A stretch of DNA of 64,000 nt from Metridium senile (lineage: Eukaryota > Cnidaria > Anthozoa > Actiniaria > Metridiidae): the NCBI GenBank assembly GCA_949775045.1, contig OX459098.1, positions 17,319,281 through 17,383,280 of the forward strand, read 5' to 3'. This document shows positions 48,501 through 57,804 of this stretch, one piece after another. Made by a program: the position numbers and the translations under genes. Below the pieces are notes generated by a model. That model was not told where the DNA came from. It did no database searches and worked only from the letters and a program-made list of their open reading frames with translations. Each line of letters opens with the position of its first letter. Position 1 is the stretch's first letter.

Positions 48501-51193
48501 TTACTAGACTAAACAAAGGTCAATGTTCTTAATTGGTGGAGTTTTTGGTGAGAGTTTGGGAAGCATTTTGCCATCTTTGCTTGGTTGTATGAAATATGAT
48601 AACTTGTCATGCAAAAAGTTATCCTACTTGTGCATATCATCAACATAATACGTTGCAGGTGCATCAGAGGTTTTGTATCTCATTGCTATAATGGTAAGAG
48701 AAAAAACTCAGCTTGCAGAGTAAAAACAAAAAGATGCAATGAATTATAAATGATGATATTGATCCTTTCATTGTCTGTACAATTTACAGCTAAACAGACA
48801 GAGAAACTAATTTGATAACATTTTGCAAATTTAAGCAAAAAAGGATCAAACTCAAATATGCGGATAGGGCATAAATAATTTATAATTTAACCCTTTGTCA
48901 TAAAACATATCTAGTCAAACTGCAAAAACAAGATTACATTCTTGTGAAAAGGATCAAAATTGATTAATTAATAATATAAGCAAAGTTTGGATTCTCTTTA
49001 CATGATTGCATATATAATGTATGGGATTCTGTGGTGTTATGTAAAAAAATACTCAGACACAATTTAGAGAGTGGGAATTTGAGATACACATATTTGCAAT
49101 AAATAAATTTAGTCACGTGAAAAAAGAACATTTGTAATTTAGTAAGAAAGGAATAACAAAAGAAAGAGTTCAGCTTGAGTGATCTTCTTTTGTCTTATAA
49201 TTTCCCACTAAATTACAAAACTCAGGAAAACATTCTTTATCTTGCAATAAACCAGTATAAAGCACCACTGTACTATTCAACAGAAGGCGCATCAAATGAG
49301 TTTACTATGGTTTCTAATTTTTTTGTACTTTGGTTTCAAGAGATTAGTGAATATTTTGACAACAAATCAAGGCTTAGCCTGTGCAAACGCACCTTTTGTT
49401 AAATAATACAGTGGTGATATATAATGCAAAACTGGAGTATTCATGTATGTCTTATGCTTTGGAAGATGCTCTATTTTGATCAGCAGAAAAGCTTTAATTT
49501 TCAAGAACACATCCAAGTAATTTACTTAAGCTATACAACATTTAAAATTAAGATTGGCAAAGTAAGGAAACAAATAAAATTCATGAATCCCATTTGTAAC
49601 GTATTATATCTTATAGCCAGAAACAATTTGACAAATGCCCTACTAATTGGGAAGACTCTGACTCATACTCACTAACCCTTATTACTCCTACATTAAATAT
49701 TTTGGCAAATTACTCTGCTCACATGTTGATTTTTGCACAAGCTTACACCTTTGAAATTTTACTTACTTGCCTACTTAGTAGAGGGGTGCCTAAATGATCT
49801 TCAACGAAGATCGAGGAATATTATCATTACAGTCAAAGAAAAAAAAAAGTAACATGTTTTTATTTGTCTTTGGGGAAGTAATGGATGCTTTGGACATGTA
49901 AATATTTGATGTGCATGTAATATGGGGTCTACATCTAGATAAAAAGTACTTGAGTGAAGCCCTTGAAAATGAACATTGCTATTCGACATTCACTACAATT
50001 GAAAAATAATTGCTTCTAAAAACCATTATGTTTGATGAAATGGTTTGAGAATGCAGTCAACATTTCAATAATGACTGTGACTTTTAAAATTGCATTTATA
50101 ATTGAAGAACACTAGATATTTTATCTGGAAACTGCTCAAATTTCAAAATGAATACAATTAGTACAGTATAAAACAAGAAGCTAACACTTTAGTTTCTGTA
50201 TTTACATTTTTCCTATTTAAAGCAAGTTGGATTTAATTATTCAATCTTAGAAATTCTACTGAATGAGTTAACGGTGTTGGTGAAAATAAAAAAAAAATCG
50301 ATTTTTGACCTTCGCTTCCCGGATACCTACGTGTTTCGTCGAATTAACTTAATCGCAGCACCAGAATTTTTTGACTTCAAATCTCATTTTTGTTTGTTAT
50401 GGTAATAAAAATCCTGTTGTTTGCTCTACACAAGCTGTGAAAAACCTTTCAGGCTTTGATCAGCAACCTCAGCTAATGAGTTCGTCGAAAAAACCTGGTT
50501 TTGGAAAACCACCTTAGCCGGTGGTGAAGGCTTTCGACATTGTTTTCATTTAATTGTCGATAAAATAAACGAATCAGTTTACTATAGCGAGATTTCTGGA
50601 AATACAAACGCGACGCTTACAGGAAAAACAATTTAGCGCTATTACATCTTATTACATGAAATAGGGTTCAAAATGGATCGATTATATTATTAAAAGCTAG
50701 AAAAAAAAGTTATGAGAGAAGCCTGTGGTAAATTCAGGAAACATGTTGTTTTGTTTTTTTTGTACTCAGCTGAAGTGATGTGGACACAAAACCCATTAGA
50801 AGAGAAGCTTTAGAATGAAGTACTAGGTGATATAGAGGATATAAACGGGACGTGATAAAACGAGATGAGTGTAATCATAAACAGTTAGTCTAATTTATGT
50901 CTGTAGATAGATACAACAACGTTTTTCAGTCTCATTTACTTCCCCCCAACACACTTACCATTCTTCCAAGGATCAAACGGCTCGACGCTACGTACTAAAC
51001 TGCTATCATCTGGAAATGAGACTTTTCGTTCCTTAGGAGTTGATCCTTGTCTGGCAGGAGAAGATGAAGGGGAAAAGGAAATTGGTGTGTTTAAACTGCT
51101 AGATTGCTCTCCATCGTTGCTATTACACAATTCATTCAATCGATCCCCCGGTGTAGGCTGATCATGAGTTAGAACATCTTGCCCCGTTTCCAT
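33593..51193 (-). CDS. PPP1R37: Protein phosphatase 1 regulatory subunit 37 (LRR protein), 13 exons, 764 aa
   Basis: Exons from 5': 50959-51193, 47563-47660, 44769-44814, 43498-43598, 42672-42791, 40761-40911, 39532-39677, 38340-38462, 37585-37726, 36375-36541, 35300-36044, 34315-34431, 33593-33696. All have GT-AG borders; the sum is 2295 nt ending in TAG. The N-terminus carries an RVxF-type PP1-docking site (RKVSFPDD) followed by [10 protein letters not shown], as in vertebrate PPP1R37. Ribonuclease-inhibitor-type leucine-rich repeats follow ([77 protein letters not shown]), then [18 protein letters not shown] matching the post-LRR helix. The long acidic Ser-rich tail (exons 11-13) is disordered. 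Expected to bind and restrain PP1. Introns carry at least ten fold-back elements and a 1.2-kb minisatellite. Confidence 0.95.
33790..34283. mobile_element. Fold-back element with CAGTAAACACCCGCAGTT ends
   Basis: cagtaaacacccgcagttaa then gaacc at the left, ggttcttaactgcgggtgtt then tacta at the right; several internal ggttctta repeats. In the last PPP1R37 intron. Confidence 0.75.
34578..34634. repeat. (GGAT)n microsatellite
   Basis: About 14 copies of ggat in intron between PPP1R37 exons 11 and 12; more diverged units follow to 34684 and at 35100-35235. Confidence 0.95.
34684..35235. mobile_element. Nested fold-backs: two GGGCCCT elements flanking a third
   Basis: Two ~72-bp fold-backs (34684-34755 and 35131-35202) begin aacctcgttcccagggccct / aacctcattcccaggaaact and end gagggccctgggaacgaggt. 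Both are preceded by acggacggat...ggatggaaaa and followed by aaaataatcaaattaatgga, so the block is a segmental duplication. Between them 34781-35100 has its own inverted ends (cgcagtggtcaaacgactac / gtaatcgtttgaccgctgtg). Confidence 0.75.
36636..36870. mobile_element. MITE with TACAGCGAAAACACTAGAA ends
   Basis: tacagcgaaaacactagaag ... ggttctagtgttttcgctc then tacctgta. Internal inverted actaatagtttttatttag / ctaaataagaactatta-type homology. PPP1R37 intron 9. Confidence 0.75.
37175..37338. mobile_element. MITE of the TACACCT family, copy 3 (short)
   Basis: TACACCTTATTCCAAAATGG then ctg at the left, cgccattttggaataaggtg then ta at the right; 164 bp. PPP1R37 intron 9. Confidence 0.8.
38513..38949. 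mobile_element. MITE of the TACACCT family, copy 4
   Basis: Left end degenerate (tatcaattcaaaaaaggttg), right end caacctttttggaattaggt then gta. Inner arms cgaccgaaaggaaccgtggg / cccatagttcctttcggtcg and ttccaaacaat / attgtttgggtaatttaga-type pairing, as in copy 1. An unrelated piece is inserted in the middle (cgaatcgaaatatggcgacc). Confidence 0.7.
39756..39900. repeat. 145-bp near-perfect hairpin
   Basis: tgataagtttgacgttctct then ggcttt pairs with aaagccagagagcatcaaac then ttatca; inner pair gaccttcaacgctaaggt / accttagcgttgaaggtc leaves a ~20-base loop. PPP1R37 intron 6-7 side. Confidence 0.8.
40242..40388. repeat. Fold-back element
   Basis: gttaaaatacaaattggttt and aaccaatttgtattttaata form the ends; the interior (gatgtttcgatctaccttca) is diverged. 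Confidence 0.65.
40476..40668. mobile_element. Fold-back element with AATAGTCCCC ends
   Basis: cacagttccctgcgccatct then tgcaagtagct is inverted as ggctacctttcaagatggca then cagggaactgtg; ends aatagtcccc / gggaactatt. PPP1R37 intron 6. Confidence 0.75.
40966..42135. repeat. 1.17-kb CAAA-derived minisatellite
   Basis: Array of aacaatcacagaccaacaat and aagcaaaataac / aaacaaacaacaagcaaac segments of variable length in PPP1R37 intron 5. On the minus strand it lacks stops in several frames and gives repeated Cys/Leu/Val frames ([15 protein letters not shown]), which are not genes. Confidence 0.95.
42570..42626. repeat. Small hairpin
   Basis: gagatatacagtggc pairs perfectly with gccactgtatatctc around a 12-base loop, extended by gatctg / cagatc. 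PPP1R37 intron 5, 46 bp from exon 5's donor. Confidence 0.7.
43072..43235. mobile_element. Degenerate SINE-like repeat
   Basis: gtgggaggaaaaccggataa, cctggagtaaaacccttgtg, then gggaatccaggtcacagtgg and tgaaaggc. This order (GGAGGAAACCGGAG...GAGAA...GAATCGAACC...) resembles a widespread animal SINE tail as I remember it. A second, more diverged copy is at ~36985-37125 (gggaggaaaacgggatagcg). Confidence 0.5.
43260..43462. mobile_element. Fold-back element
   Basis: gaatagcacattccaagacc then caagggcattgtgg is inverted as acaatgccctttggtcttgg then aatgcactattc. PPP1R37 intron 4. Confidence 0.8.
43619..44047. mobile_element. Fold-back element with CCTTTTTCAT ends
   Basis: cctttttcatatcgagcaag then ggactgg at the left, cccagtcccttgcttgaaat then gaaaaagg at the right. 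Starts 20 bp upstream (gene sense) of PPP1R37 exon 4's acceptor. Confidence 0.65.
44150..44385. mobile_element. MITE with TACAGTGCGAATC ends, copy 2
   Basis: tacagagcgaatcaaaaaac then cctgggcatccagaaatatt; right end gtgggtgcccagggtttttc then aattcacactgta. Interior matches copy 1 (ctatatcac.gcaagaag). Confidence 0.8.
44397..44640. repeat. Fold-back element
   Basis: catcttgattctattaccaa then ggatgag is inverted as ctcatccttgataatagagt then caagatg; outer aaaaacaagca / tgcttgttttt. Confidence 0.65.
45470..46080. repeat. Four degenerate tandem copies of a ~180-bp unit
   Basis: Each copy carries gaaggtgtcctttttt, gacaataaactgtg, tggtcagaatgatta, aacactttaggctatata and ctagaatgtaatattt. PPP1R37 intron 2. 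Confidence 0.8.
46081..47173. other. PPP1R37 intron 2, AT-rich remainder
   Basis: No gene, RNA or clear repeat seen. Confidence 0.35.
47174..47343. repeat. Fold-back element next to PPP1R37 exon 2
   Basis: caacctcagccttgatagtg ... ttctttagaatttgactac paired with gtagtcaaattctaaagaat ... gagactaaggttg. A diverged relative follows at ~47375-47520. Confidence 0.6.
48246..48722. mobile_element. Fold-back element in PPP1R37 intron 1
   Basis: accctgcaagcagagggttt then ttcctcttaccc at the left, ggtaagagaaaaaactcagc then ttgcagag at the right; 477 bp. Confidence 0.65.
48723..50958. other. PPP1R37 intron 1, remainder
   Basis: AT-rich, with no recognised exon. Two short open plus frames (49175-49402, 49424-49675) have random composition. 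Confidence 0.35.
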
Positions 51194-51799
51194 AATTGAT
51201 CATGGCTTCTTCAATTGTTTTATATGTCGGGAAACATAACAAATGCGAATTAAAACTTCCTTTTAAAGGAGTTGTGGACGCACTTATAAATTATATGATT
51301 GAAATCGCCATCTTGAATCCGCCCCTCTCATTTAGGGAGAATGGGGACAAATTGTTCAATTTACCCATGAGGTCTCGCGATATTACATAATATTATTTTG
51401 ATTATTTTATAATAAAAAATAATAATCGGTAAAAATTTTGTTTATCCTTTAAATTATCGACTATCTTAATAATTGAGTTTCTTTGTAATAGTTAATACCT
51501 CTTATTTTCTTACATGAACGACAAGCGTTTTTTAGCTATATTTGATAAGAAAACAGAAGATAACAAACGAAACACAATGCAAAACTATATCATAACCTCA
51601 TTTTGTGTATGATGAAGTTATAATAACGTTTAACAATGAATTATTTTACTGTAACAACAAATAGTTTAGGATGTATTTGCCTGGGTTTCCTGTGTAGTTA
51701 CCCATAAGGCTTTGCAAGCATTAAATTGAACCTTCGCCATCTTGTTTTCTATGTTTTAGTGTGTGTTTGTTGGCAGCATTTTTCCTGCCTTTTTGAGCC
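51194..51799. promoter_or_regulatory. Presumed divergent promoter of PPP1R37 and the COX7A2L-like gene
   Basis: The two start codons face away from each other 606 bp apart, with no other gene between. No TATA box or named site was identified; the role is inferred from geometry. Confidence 0.5.
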
Positions 51800-54700
51800 A
51801 TGTTTTACAAACATAATTCCTTTACTGGCAAGTTAGTAACTTCAGAAGCCCAAGCATCATATCAGCCACAGGTAGATTTACCAAAATACTTTAAAATAAG
51901 CGAGAAAATTGAACATAAATTAAATCTTATATTATTGTAGATATATTTTTTACCGGCCATCTTCTGTCGTGTAGTTTTTGATCTTTCATTATCTTAATCT
52001 TTTCAGGGATTTAGCGTAGCAAGGGCTTCAGGATCTGCACCCGCGGTCGAAGCAGTATCTGCTGGCAAGGCAGGGACCCTTGAATCTCTCAGTCAAATTG
52101 TAAAAAGTCAGAAAATCTTTCAGGTAGCTCTTGATGATTTATATTGGTCATGAGTTCGTATAGACGTAATTTAACCAGAGTTAATAGAAATTATTAACTC
52201 TGATTTAACTATAGAATATAGCTCAAATGATATTCATTCTATCGTGTTTCTATTGTTTTTGATGTGTCGTTTTCAGAATATCAGCTACATGAAAATCATT
52301 TTCAGGGTATTCTAAAGCTACAATCATGTTCAAAATACCTTGGGACATTATCTGGTTTTAACATGAAAAATATTTCAACATCATTTTTCCGTTTCCCCCT
52401 CTCCCCCGTTTCAATGTTGAATTGTGGGAATGTGAAACGGTTGCCATTTGAAAGACCAATCAACATTGCTTAGGGGGGAAGGGGGTTTGCAAATCAAATT
52501 GATAGTTTTTGTATATTTTTTTAAACGAAATCAAAAACGCTCATAAAAAAGTGACAATGTCCCAACAATTTTGCACATGATTGTCTGGGGTAGTTTTTCA
52601 GCCTTAACTATTTTCATCTCAATGCCAATAAAATTTCATTTTTAGAAACACAGTAAACGATAAAAACCCGTATTCTGTGAAAAAATAAAGAAAATCCATA
52701 AGTTATTTGAAAAGTTATGGCGAAAAAACTCATTTTTCAGACCATATGATAGACATTAAAATTTCGATTTTAGAGGGGTGGAGAGAGGCGCGTATGCTTT
52801 GATTTTTATATCGTGCGGTGTAGGTGTTAATTGATTACCGCAGATAAGCAATCCTATTTATGGACGTTGAAGCTACAATTTGATATGATGTAACATGTGT
52901 AACAAAGTTCAAACGTCTAAATATTACAACAGAAAAGAATATCATTAATCTATGATTGGCGCACGATCTAAAATTACGTCATCATGTGTATTCCTTGCAC
53001 GCACAAAAAATATGATTACTTGAAGTCGGGATCAATTTAGCTAAAACCGTCCTTCAAAGATAAACAACATGTTATTGCCGTTTTTGTCATACCACGATTA
53101 TGCAGTGTACTAACTCCGAGGCCTCTACAAGTTCCGACGAAAATGCAGATTTATACGTACTCGATGAAAAAATGCTCATTTTAAGCAAGACAATTAACGA
53201 TTTACCGCAATGAAAATTGTATATAAAGATTTAGAGACCTGATATATGCATTATTGCACGGTTTACCATTTTCATTTTTCTAAAAGGGAAGAAAGACATA
53301 TCTTTAACTATATTTCAACGGTAAACCCGGTAAAGCGTCGGCTAACTTAAAAAGAATATGAAATACGTCTTTAATCAATCAACCACCACTTTCTTAGTGC
53401 CATGGGAACTGTTGTCTTTCATCTAAAGGGGGATTATATTACAAATTCTACCTGAAGTTATTGCTTTGATAAGTAATACACAGCTATTTAGAGGTAATTT
53501 GTATGTATTCTTACTAAGATAAATTACAAAAATTACACTAATATTTTAGCATTCTCCTTGTGTTAGCTTTTTGATATATTCGATGTCGCATTGAAGCGAA
53601 GGTATTATTGATAACTCCACGCGTGTTTTTGTTGCTCTGCAGTGATCGATACAGAGATTAACGACAGACGTCTTGTTTCTTTGCGATTTCGAACACTGTC
53701 AGACTACTCTCTTTGTAATATTGACGTGGTTGAGTACGAATCTCGGGAGTTATCTCTCTCGTAAACACCATTTCAACGTTTGCTTTTAAAATGAATGACG
53801 CGCGCTATGAATTGGCACAGTTCTTATGTGTATTTATTTTCCTTATATTTAATCAACATTGTCTATAGTTGCAAATAAATTTTATTCCGGAATGATTTAC
53901 CGCTAAAATGCTTTACTTTGATATATATTAGAAGGCCACTCATGCGCGTACACAAGTTTACCAGAAAAATTGCGTCTCAGACAATCATGTTCAAAATACC
54001 TTGGGACATTATCTGGTTTTAACATGAAAAATATTTCAACATCATTTTTCCGTTTCCCCCTCTCCCCCGTTTCAATGTTGAATTGTGGGAATGTGAAACG
54101 GTTGCCATTTGAAAGACCAATCAACATTGCTTAGGGGGGAAGGGGGTTTGCAAATCAAATTGATAGTTTTTGTATATTTTTTTAAACGAAATCAAAAACG
54201 CTCATAAAAAAGTGACAATGTCCCAACAATTTTGCACATGATTGTAGTTATTCCCTATTGGTACCTTATAGAAATTTTTAACTAGAACTGTTTACATGGT
54301 TTGAGTTCATTTTTCTTGTACTCCGATTGGATGAGAGGGTATCACATGATTGTGAACAAATTTCAATGTTTCTGCAGCAACTGTTGTCAGCGGGCAACAA
54401 TATGTTATATATCCCATGAAATAAAAAAAAAACAAGTTGATCTTTCTTTTGCATGTAACCAGTACATTAACAACTGAGCTTTTGCTGCCTTGTTTCAGCG
54501 AGAACTGAAAATGTTTGTCACACACCTGTTTAAACTAAACAATTTCCAATATTTTAAAAGCCAGCATTCATGTTCACCAGTTGATTTCAGCCATTCAGAA
54601 ACAACAAAATATTTTAAATGAATATTTTTGTTTATAACTAATACTTTTCGCTAATTTCTTTCAGTCTACCCATGCTCCCATCTATGTAGGAAAAGGCCCT

Positions 54701-54811
54701 AAAGATGTTATGGTGTATAGAGGTGTCATGGGATTAACAATTGTTGGACTGGCTCTTACTTTCTTTTCATTTGGACAAATGGCTTTAGGGATAATGGAGA
54801 AAAAGAAGTGA
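51800..54811 (+). CDS. COX7A2L-like: COX7A2L/SCAF1-like respiratory supercomplex factor, three exons, 111 aa
   Basis: Exons 51800-51871, 52007-52123, 54665-54811; all phase 0, GT-AG; 336 nt closing on TGA. The N-terminus MFYKHNSFTGKL and YQPQGFS aligns with MYYKFSGFTQKL and SPQGL of vertebrate COX7A2L. The C-terminal third is the COX7A domain: PIYVGKGPKDVMVYRGVM, one membrane segment (LTIVGLALTFFSFGQMAL), and a short basic end (MEKKK). COX7A2L bridges complexes III and IV in the inner mitochondrial membrane. The length is close to the human protein (114 aa), and the linker between the two conserved ends is what separates it from plain COX7A. The large second intron contains two identical 265-bp repeats. 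Confidence 0.85.
52320..52584. repeat. 265-bp repeat, copy 1, with inverted ends
   Basis: Starts ACAATCATG and ends CATGATTGT, so the unit has 9-bp terminal inverted repeats. Apparently identical to 53981-54245 in the same orientation. Contains a C/T-rich stretch (cccctctcccccg) and aggggggaaggggg. Confidence 0.9.
52585..53980. other. 1.4-kb segment between the two 265-bp repeats
   Basis: No open frame of note and no recognised domain. Together with the repeats it could be a composite non-autonomous element, or plain intron sequence between two insertions. Confidence 0.4.
53981..54245. repeat. 265-bp repeat, copy 2
   Basis: Same sequence and ends as 52320-52584 by eye over its whole length; flanked by AG on both sides, copy 1 by CT on both sides. 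Confidence 0.9.
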
Positions 54812-55918
54812 CAACAACATATAAGCATTTCAATTTATAAATATTTAAAAATGGAAACTTTTAACTGCCTTTTACAATTTGCTGTATTAATACTTGAATA
54901 TTAATGACTTTTGAGTCATGTTTAAGAGTGTAAAATAAAGACATATTGATTTGAAATGTTATTTTCTTCCCTCTTTTCTTCAACTAACAGTGTGCAAAAT
55001 ATTTACATGTACACATAGCTATGTATTACTCCATGATTTCATACATTACAAAGGGGCTATGAAGAATATATATATGTAGATCTATGTACAGTCTAAAGGC
55101 CCAGGCAAACGGTTAAACATTTGCTTCAACATCTGTTTGATTTTGTTGAATGGCAATGTTTAAACTCTATCAACATTGTGGAAACAGTTGAATCGGTGTG
55201 GAATTGATGTTGAAAGAGTTTAAAAGCGTTTAACATTGACATTCAACAAAATCAAATGGATGTTGAAGCAAATGTTGAAACCGTTTGCCTGGCCTTAAGA
55301 AGTACTTATAGCTGATCAGTCATAATTTAGGGACTTTAACCCAGTCCCCTAATAATCCTAACAAATGCCATTTCCTAGAACTGTGATGGCTCAAGCATGT
55401 TAAGGACTGGGATTTTCGGATTTTTTAAAAAAAATCATTTCTTGTGTTTTCAAGTACAAAGCTGAAATTTGTATCAATATTCATATTTGGGCTGATCAAT
55501 AGTTTAGGGGTGAAAATGTCGACATAAAGTGGTCACGTGACCATTAAGGCGAAAAAATAGAAATTTAAAAATGGGCCGGTTAGAACTATTTTGCAGAAAG
55601 TATGTGAAAACAATGCATTTTTAAAGGTCTTTCGATTAAAGTGAATGAGAAAAAAATTTTCAAAGATTTCCGAAAATTCCAGGCCTTAACATGCTTGAGG
55701 GAGAACTGAGTTTTTCTACTTTTTAATCAGCCCTCTAAAATAATCATGCTTTGTGCTAGAAAATACTGCTTGTACACATTGCTTATTGTCTGAAAAACAT
55801 AGCAGTGTTGTTAAAAATTTATTTCACACTGAAGATGGCAGACATTATGTCATGTCATTGCTATTTTTTAACCAGTACATTATAATTAGTTTTCTCTTCT
55901 CAATAATGAATTTAATTT
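54812..55918. other. 3' flank of COX7A2L-like gene
   Basis: An AATAAA (aaaataaagacat, ~54937) 126 bp after the stop is the probable polyadenylation signal. One MITE at 55094-55298; otherwise nothing recognised. Confidence 0.5.
55094..55298. mobile_element. TTAA-type MITE, GGCAAACGGTT family, copy 2
   Basis: taaaggcccaggcaaacggt ... aaccgtttgcctggccttaa. Internal inverted gttgaatggcaatgtttaaa / gtttaacattgacattcaac. The TTAA-like flank recalls piggyBac-type targets. Confidence 0.75.
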
Positions 55919-56166
55919 TACAGTGCGACGCACCTTACAGTGGCCACCTAATTAAAGTTTTGTACAAGTTAACCAATCAGAAAGCGTGCTGAGTGTCGAA
56001 CAGTAAACACTTTGAAATGTTCAAAGCGGAGACAAGATTGAAGTTTATAAGTGTCTGAAAAACCTCCCAGGATGTTTAAATTTGAAAAGGTGTAGCGAAA
56101 AATTTGAAAAGAGAAACTAAAGTTAACTTCTATTGGGTGGCCACGGTAAGGCGTGTTATACTGTAA
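55919..56166. mobile_element. MITE with TACAGTGCGACGCACC ends, copy 1
   Basis: tacagtgcgacgcaccttac then agtggccac is inverted as gtggccacggtaaggcgtgt then tatactgtaa. Internal caaagcggagacaagattga. Copy 2 at 61142-61457. The terminal TACAGTGCGA is shared with the 23409/44150 family. Confidence 0.8.
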
Positions 56167-56230
56167 TAATTATCTTAACAAATTATAGTCCAATGATTGT
56201 TTCAATTATTATTGTTTCATCATTATTGCA

Positions 56231-57457
56231 TTACTGCTTGGTAACTTCTTTCATGGCCATCGCAAGTTTTTCAATACAATCAGCAAGTATTTCTTCAGGA
56301 TAGTAAGAACAAGCAAGCCTCAAACAGTTCTTGAAATTCCCAACACAGGAAAAATGCTTACCACCTGGTGCTTTCACTTTGTATTTCGCCAGGCATACTT
56401 TAGAAACTTCTTCAGCATCAACAGACTCTGGGAAGGTCACCCATACAAAATACCCTCCCTTAGGCCTTATATACTTAGCTGTTGGGAGATGTTTGTCAAT
56501 GGCATCACATAAGGCATTCATTCGCAAGTGAAGAACCTCTCTGAACATGATGAGATGCTTTGAGATAAGCCCAAGCTTCAGAGCCTCACGGATTACACAA
56601 GATGTATAATGGTTGAAAGAGCCACCACTTTCAACAAAAGGTGACTTATCAAATATTGAGATAATATGTTTAGGTGCCTCTATCCATCCCAATCGCAGCC
56701 CAGGACCCATAAACTTTGAGAAGCTTCCAATAGAGACCACATTGCCTTTGTAGCCTGGATCACTTTCTTTATCGTACGCAAAAAGCCTCTTTGGGGAAGG
56801 GGTGGTGAATGGCGGTTTGCTGTCCATAAAGTAACACAGGTTATACACATCATCACAGAGAGCTAAAACATTGTGCTTGCGCAGCACTTGTATAAGCTTT
56901 TTACTCTTCTCCTCACTCAAACAGGTAGCTCTTGGGTTATTGAAAATGGGAACAAGATAGACCAAAGCCCAGTACTGCCTATTTTCTGCGGCCATCTTTT
57001 CTTTGTCAATGTTCTGAGTAAGAACTTCATCCAACTGATCAACATCAACTCCATCGTCACATGAAGCTACAGGGAACACCTTAAGACCAGAACTTTCCTG
57101 AAAGGCTCTCAAAGCTATAAAATATGATGGGTCTTCAACAATGGCCACATCACCTTTGGTGAAAAATGTAGAAAGCAAGAGCATGAGACCTTGGGTTGCT
57201 CCTGCATTAAACATAAGGTTTTCAATTTTAACCTCGTCCTTCAACTCATAAGTCAAAAACTTAGCCAATTCTTGCAAGGCCTTGTTGTCTCCTAAGTTGG
57301 GCCCATATTGTAAGCAGGAAACTTCACCACTCTCATATAGTGCCTTAGTGGAAACTGACATAATGTCAAAGCAAGCTTTAAGTATACCATCATCTGGAGC
57401 ACCTATGTTTAAGCCCTGGATACCATGATCTGTTAAATAACTGAATGAAGTTGACAT
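56231..57457 (-). CDS. PLP-dependent aminotransferase, class I/II fold, intronless, 408 aa
   Basis: Fold-type I aminotransferase. NAGATQGLMLL forms the PLP-phosphate turn; DPSYF, IFNNPRATCLS (Asn for O3'), CDDVYNLCYF (Asp and Tyr for the pyridine), and GSFSKFMGPGLRLGW with the Schiff-base Lys (about residue 248); PKGGYFVW and a late Arg (CLRLACSY) for substrate carboxylate. This pattern resembles the aminoadipate/kynurenine-type group and fungal YER152C-like proteins; substrate not assigned. The frame extends 5 codons upstream only through a GTG; ATG 57457 (MSTSFSYL) is taken as the start. An AG (ctttatag) just upstream suggests a 5'UTR intron. The lack of coding introns contrasts with neighbours. 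Confidence 0.9.
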   Translation of the reverse strand: MSTSFSYLTDHGIQGLNIGAPDDGILKACFDIMSVSTKALYESGEVSCLQYGPNLGDNKALQELAKFLTYELKDEVKIENLMFNAGATQGLMLLLSTFFTKGDVAIVEDPSYFIALRAFQESSGLKVFPVASCDDGVDVDQLDEVLTQNIDKEKMAAENRQYWALVYLVPIFNNPRATCLSEEKSKKLIQVLRKHNVLALCDDVYNLCYFMDSKPPFTTPSPKRLFAYDKESDPGYKGNVVSIGSFSKFMGPGLRLGWIEAPKHIISIFDKSPFVESGGSFNHYTSCVIREALKLGLISKHLIMFREVLHLRMNALCDAIDKHLPTAKYIRPKGGYFVWVTFPESVDAEEVSKVCLAKYKVKAPGGKHFSCVGNFKNCLRLACSYYPEEILADCIEKLAMAMKEVTKQ

Positions 57458-57620
57458 GGTGTAGAATTCCACAAATCAATCTATAAAGAAATGAGATGAA
57501 TAGTTCAAGAAAATAATTCAAACAGAAAGACACAGTTAAATAACTAAAAAGTCATGACAAATTTTATTGACAATAAAAAGTAGGCTATGTCAGTGTTTCT
57601 AAAGAAACAATTCAAATGAT

Positions 57621-57804
57621 CACTGGGAAGTATTCAAATATATAATATTTTATAGCCAGATTGTTGCATCCCAAATAGTGAATTGTACATTCCGTTACAT
57701 TTTGGGTTTTCTCACTGGGAAGTATTCAAATATATAATATTTTATAGCCAGATTGTTGCATCCCAAATAGTGAATTGTACATTCCGTTACATTTTGGGTT
57801 TTCT
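57621..57804. repeat. 92-bp perfect tandem duplication
   Basis: cactgggaagtattcaaata ... ccgttacattttgggttttc occurs at 57621 and 57713 with no difference seen. Confidence 0.92.
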
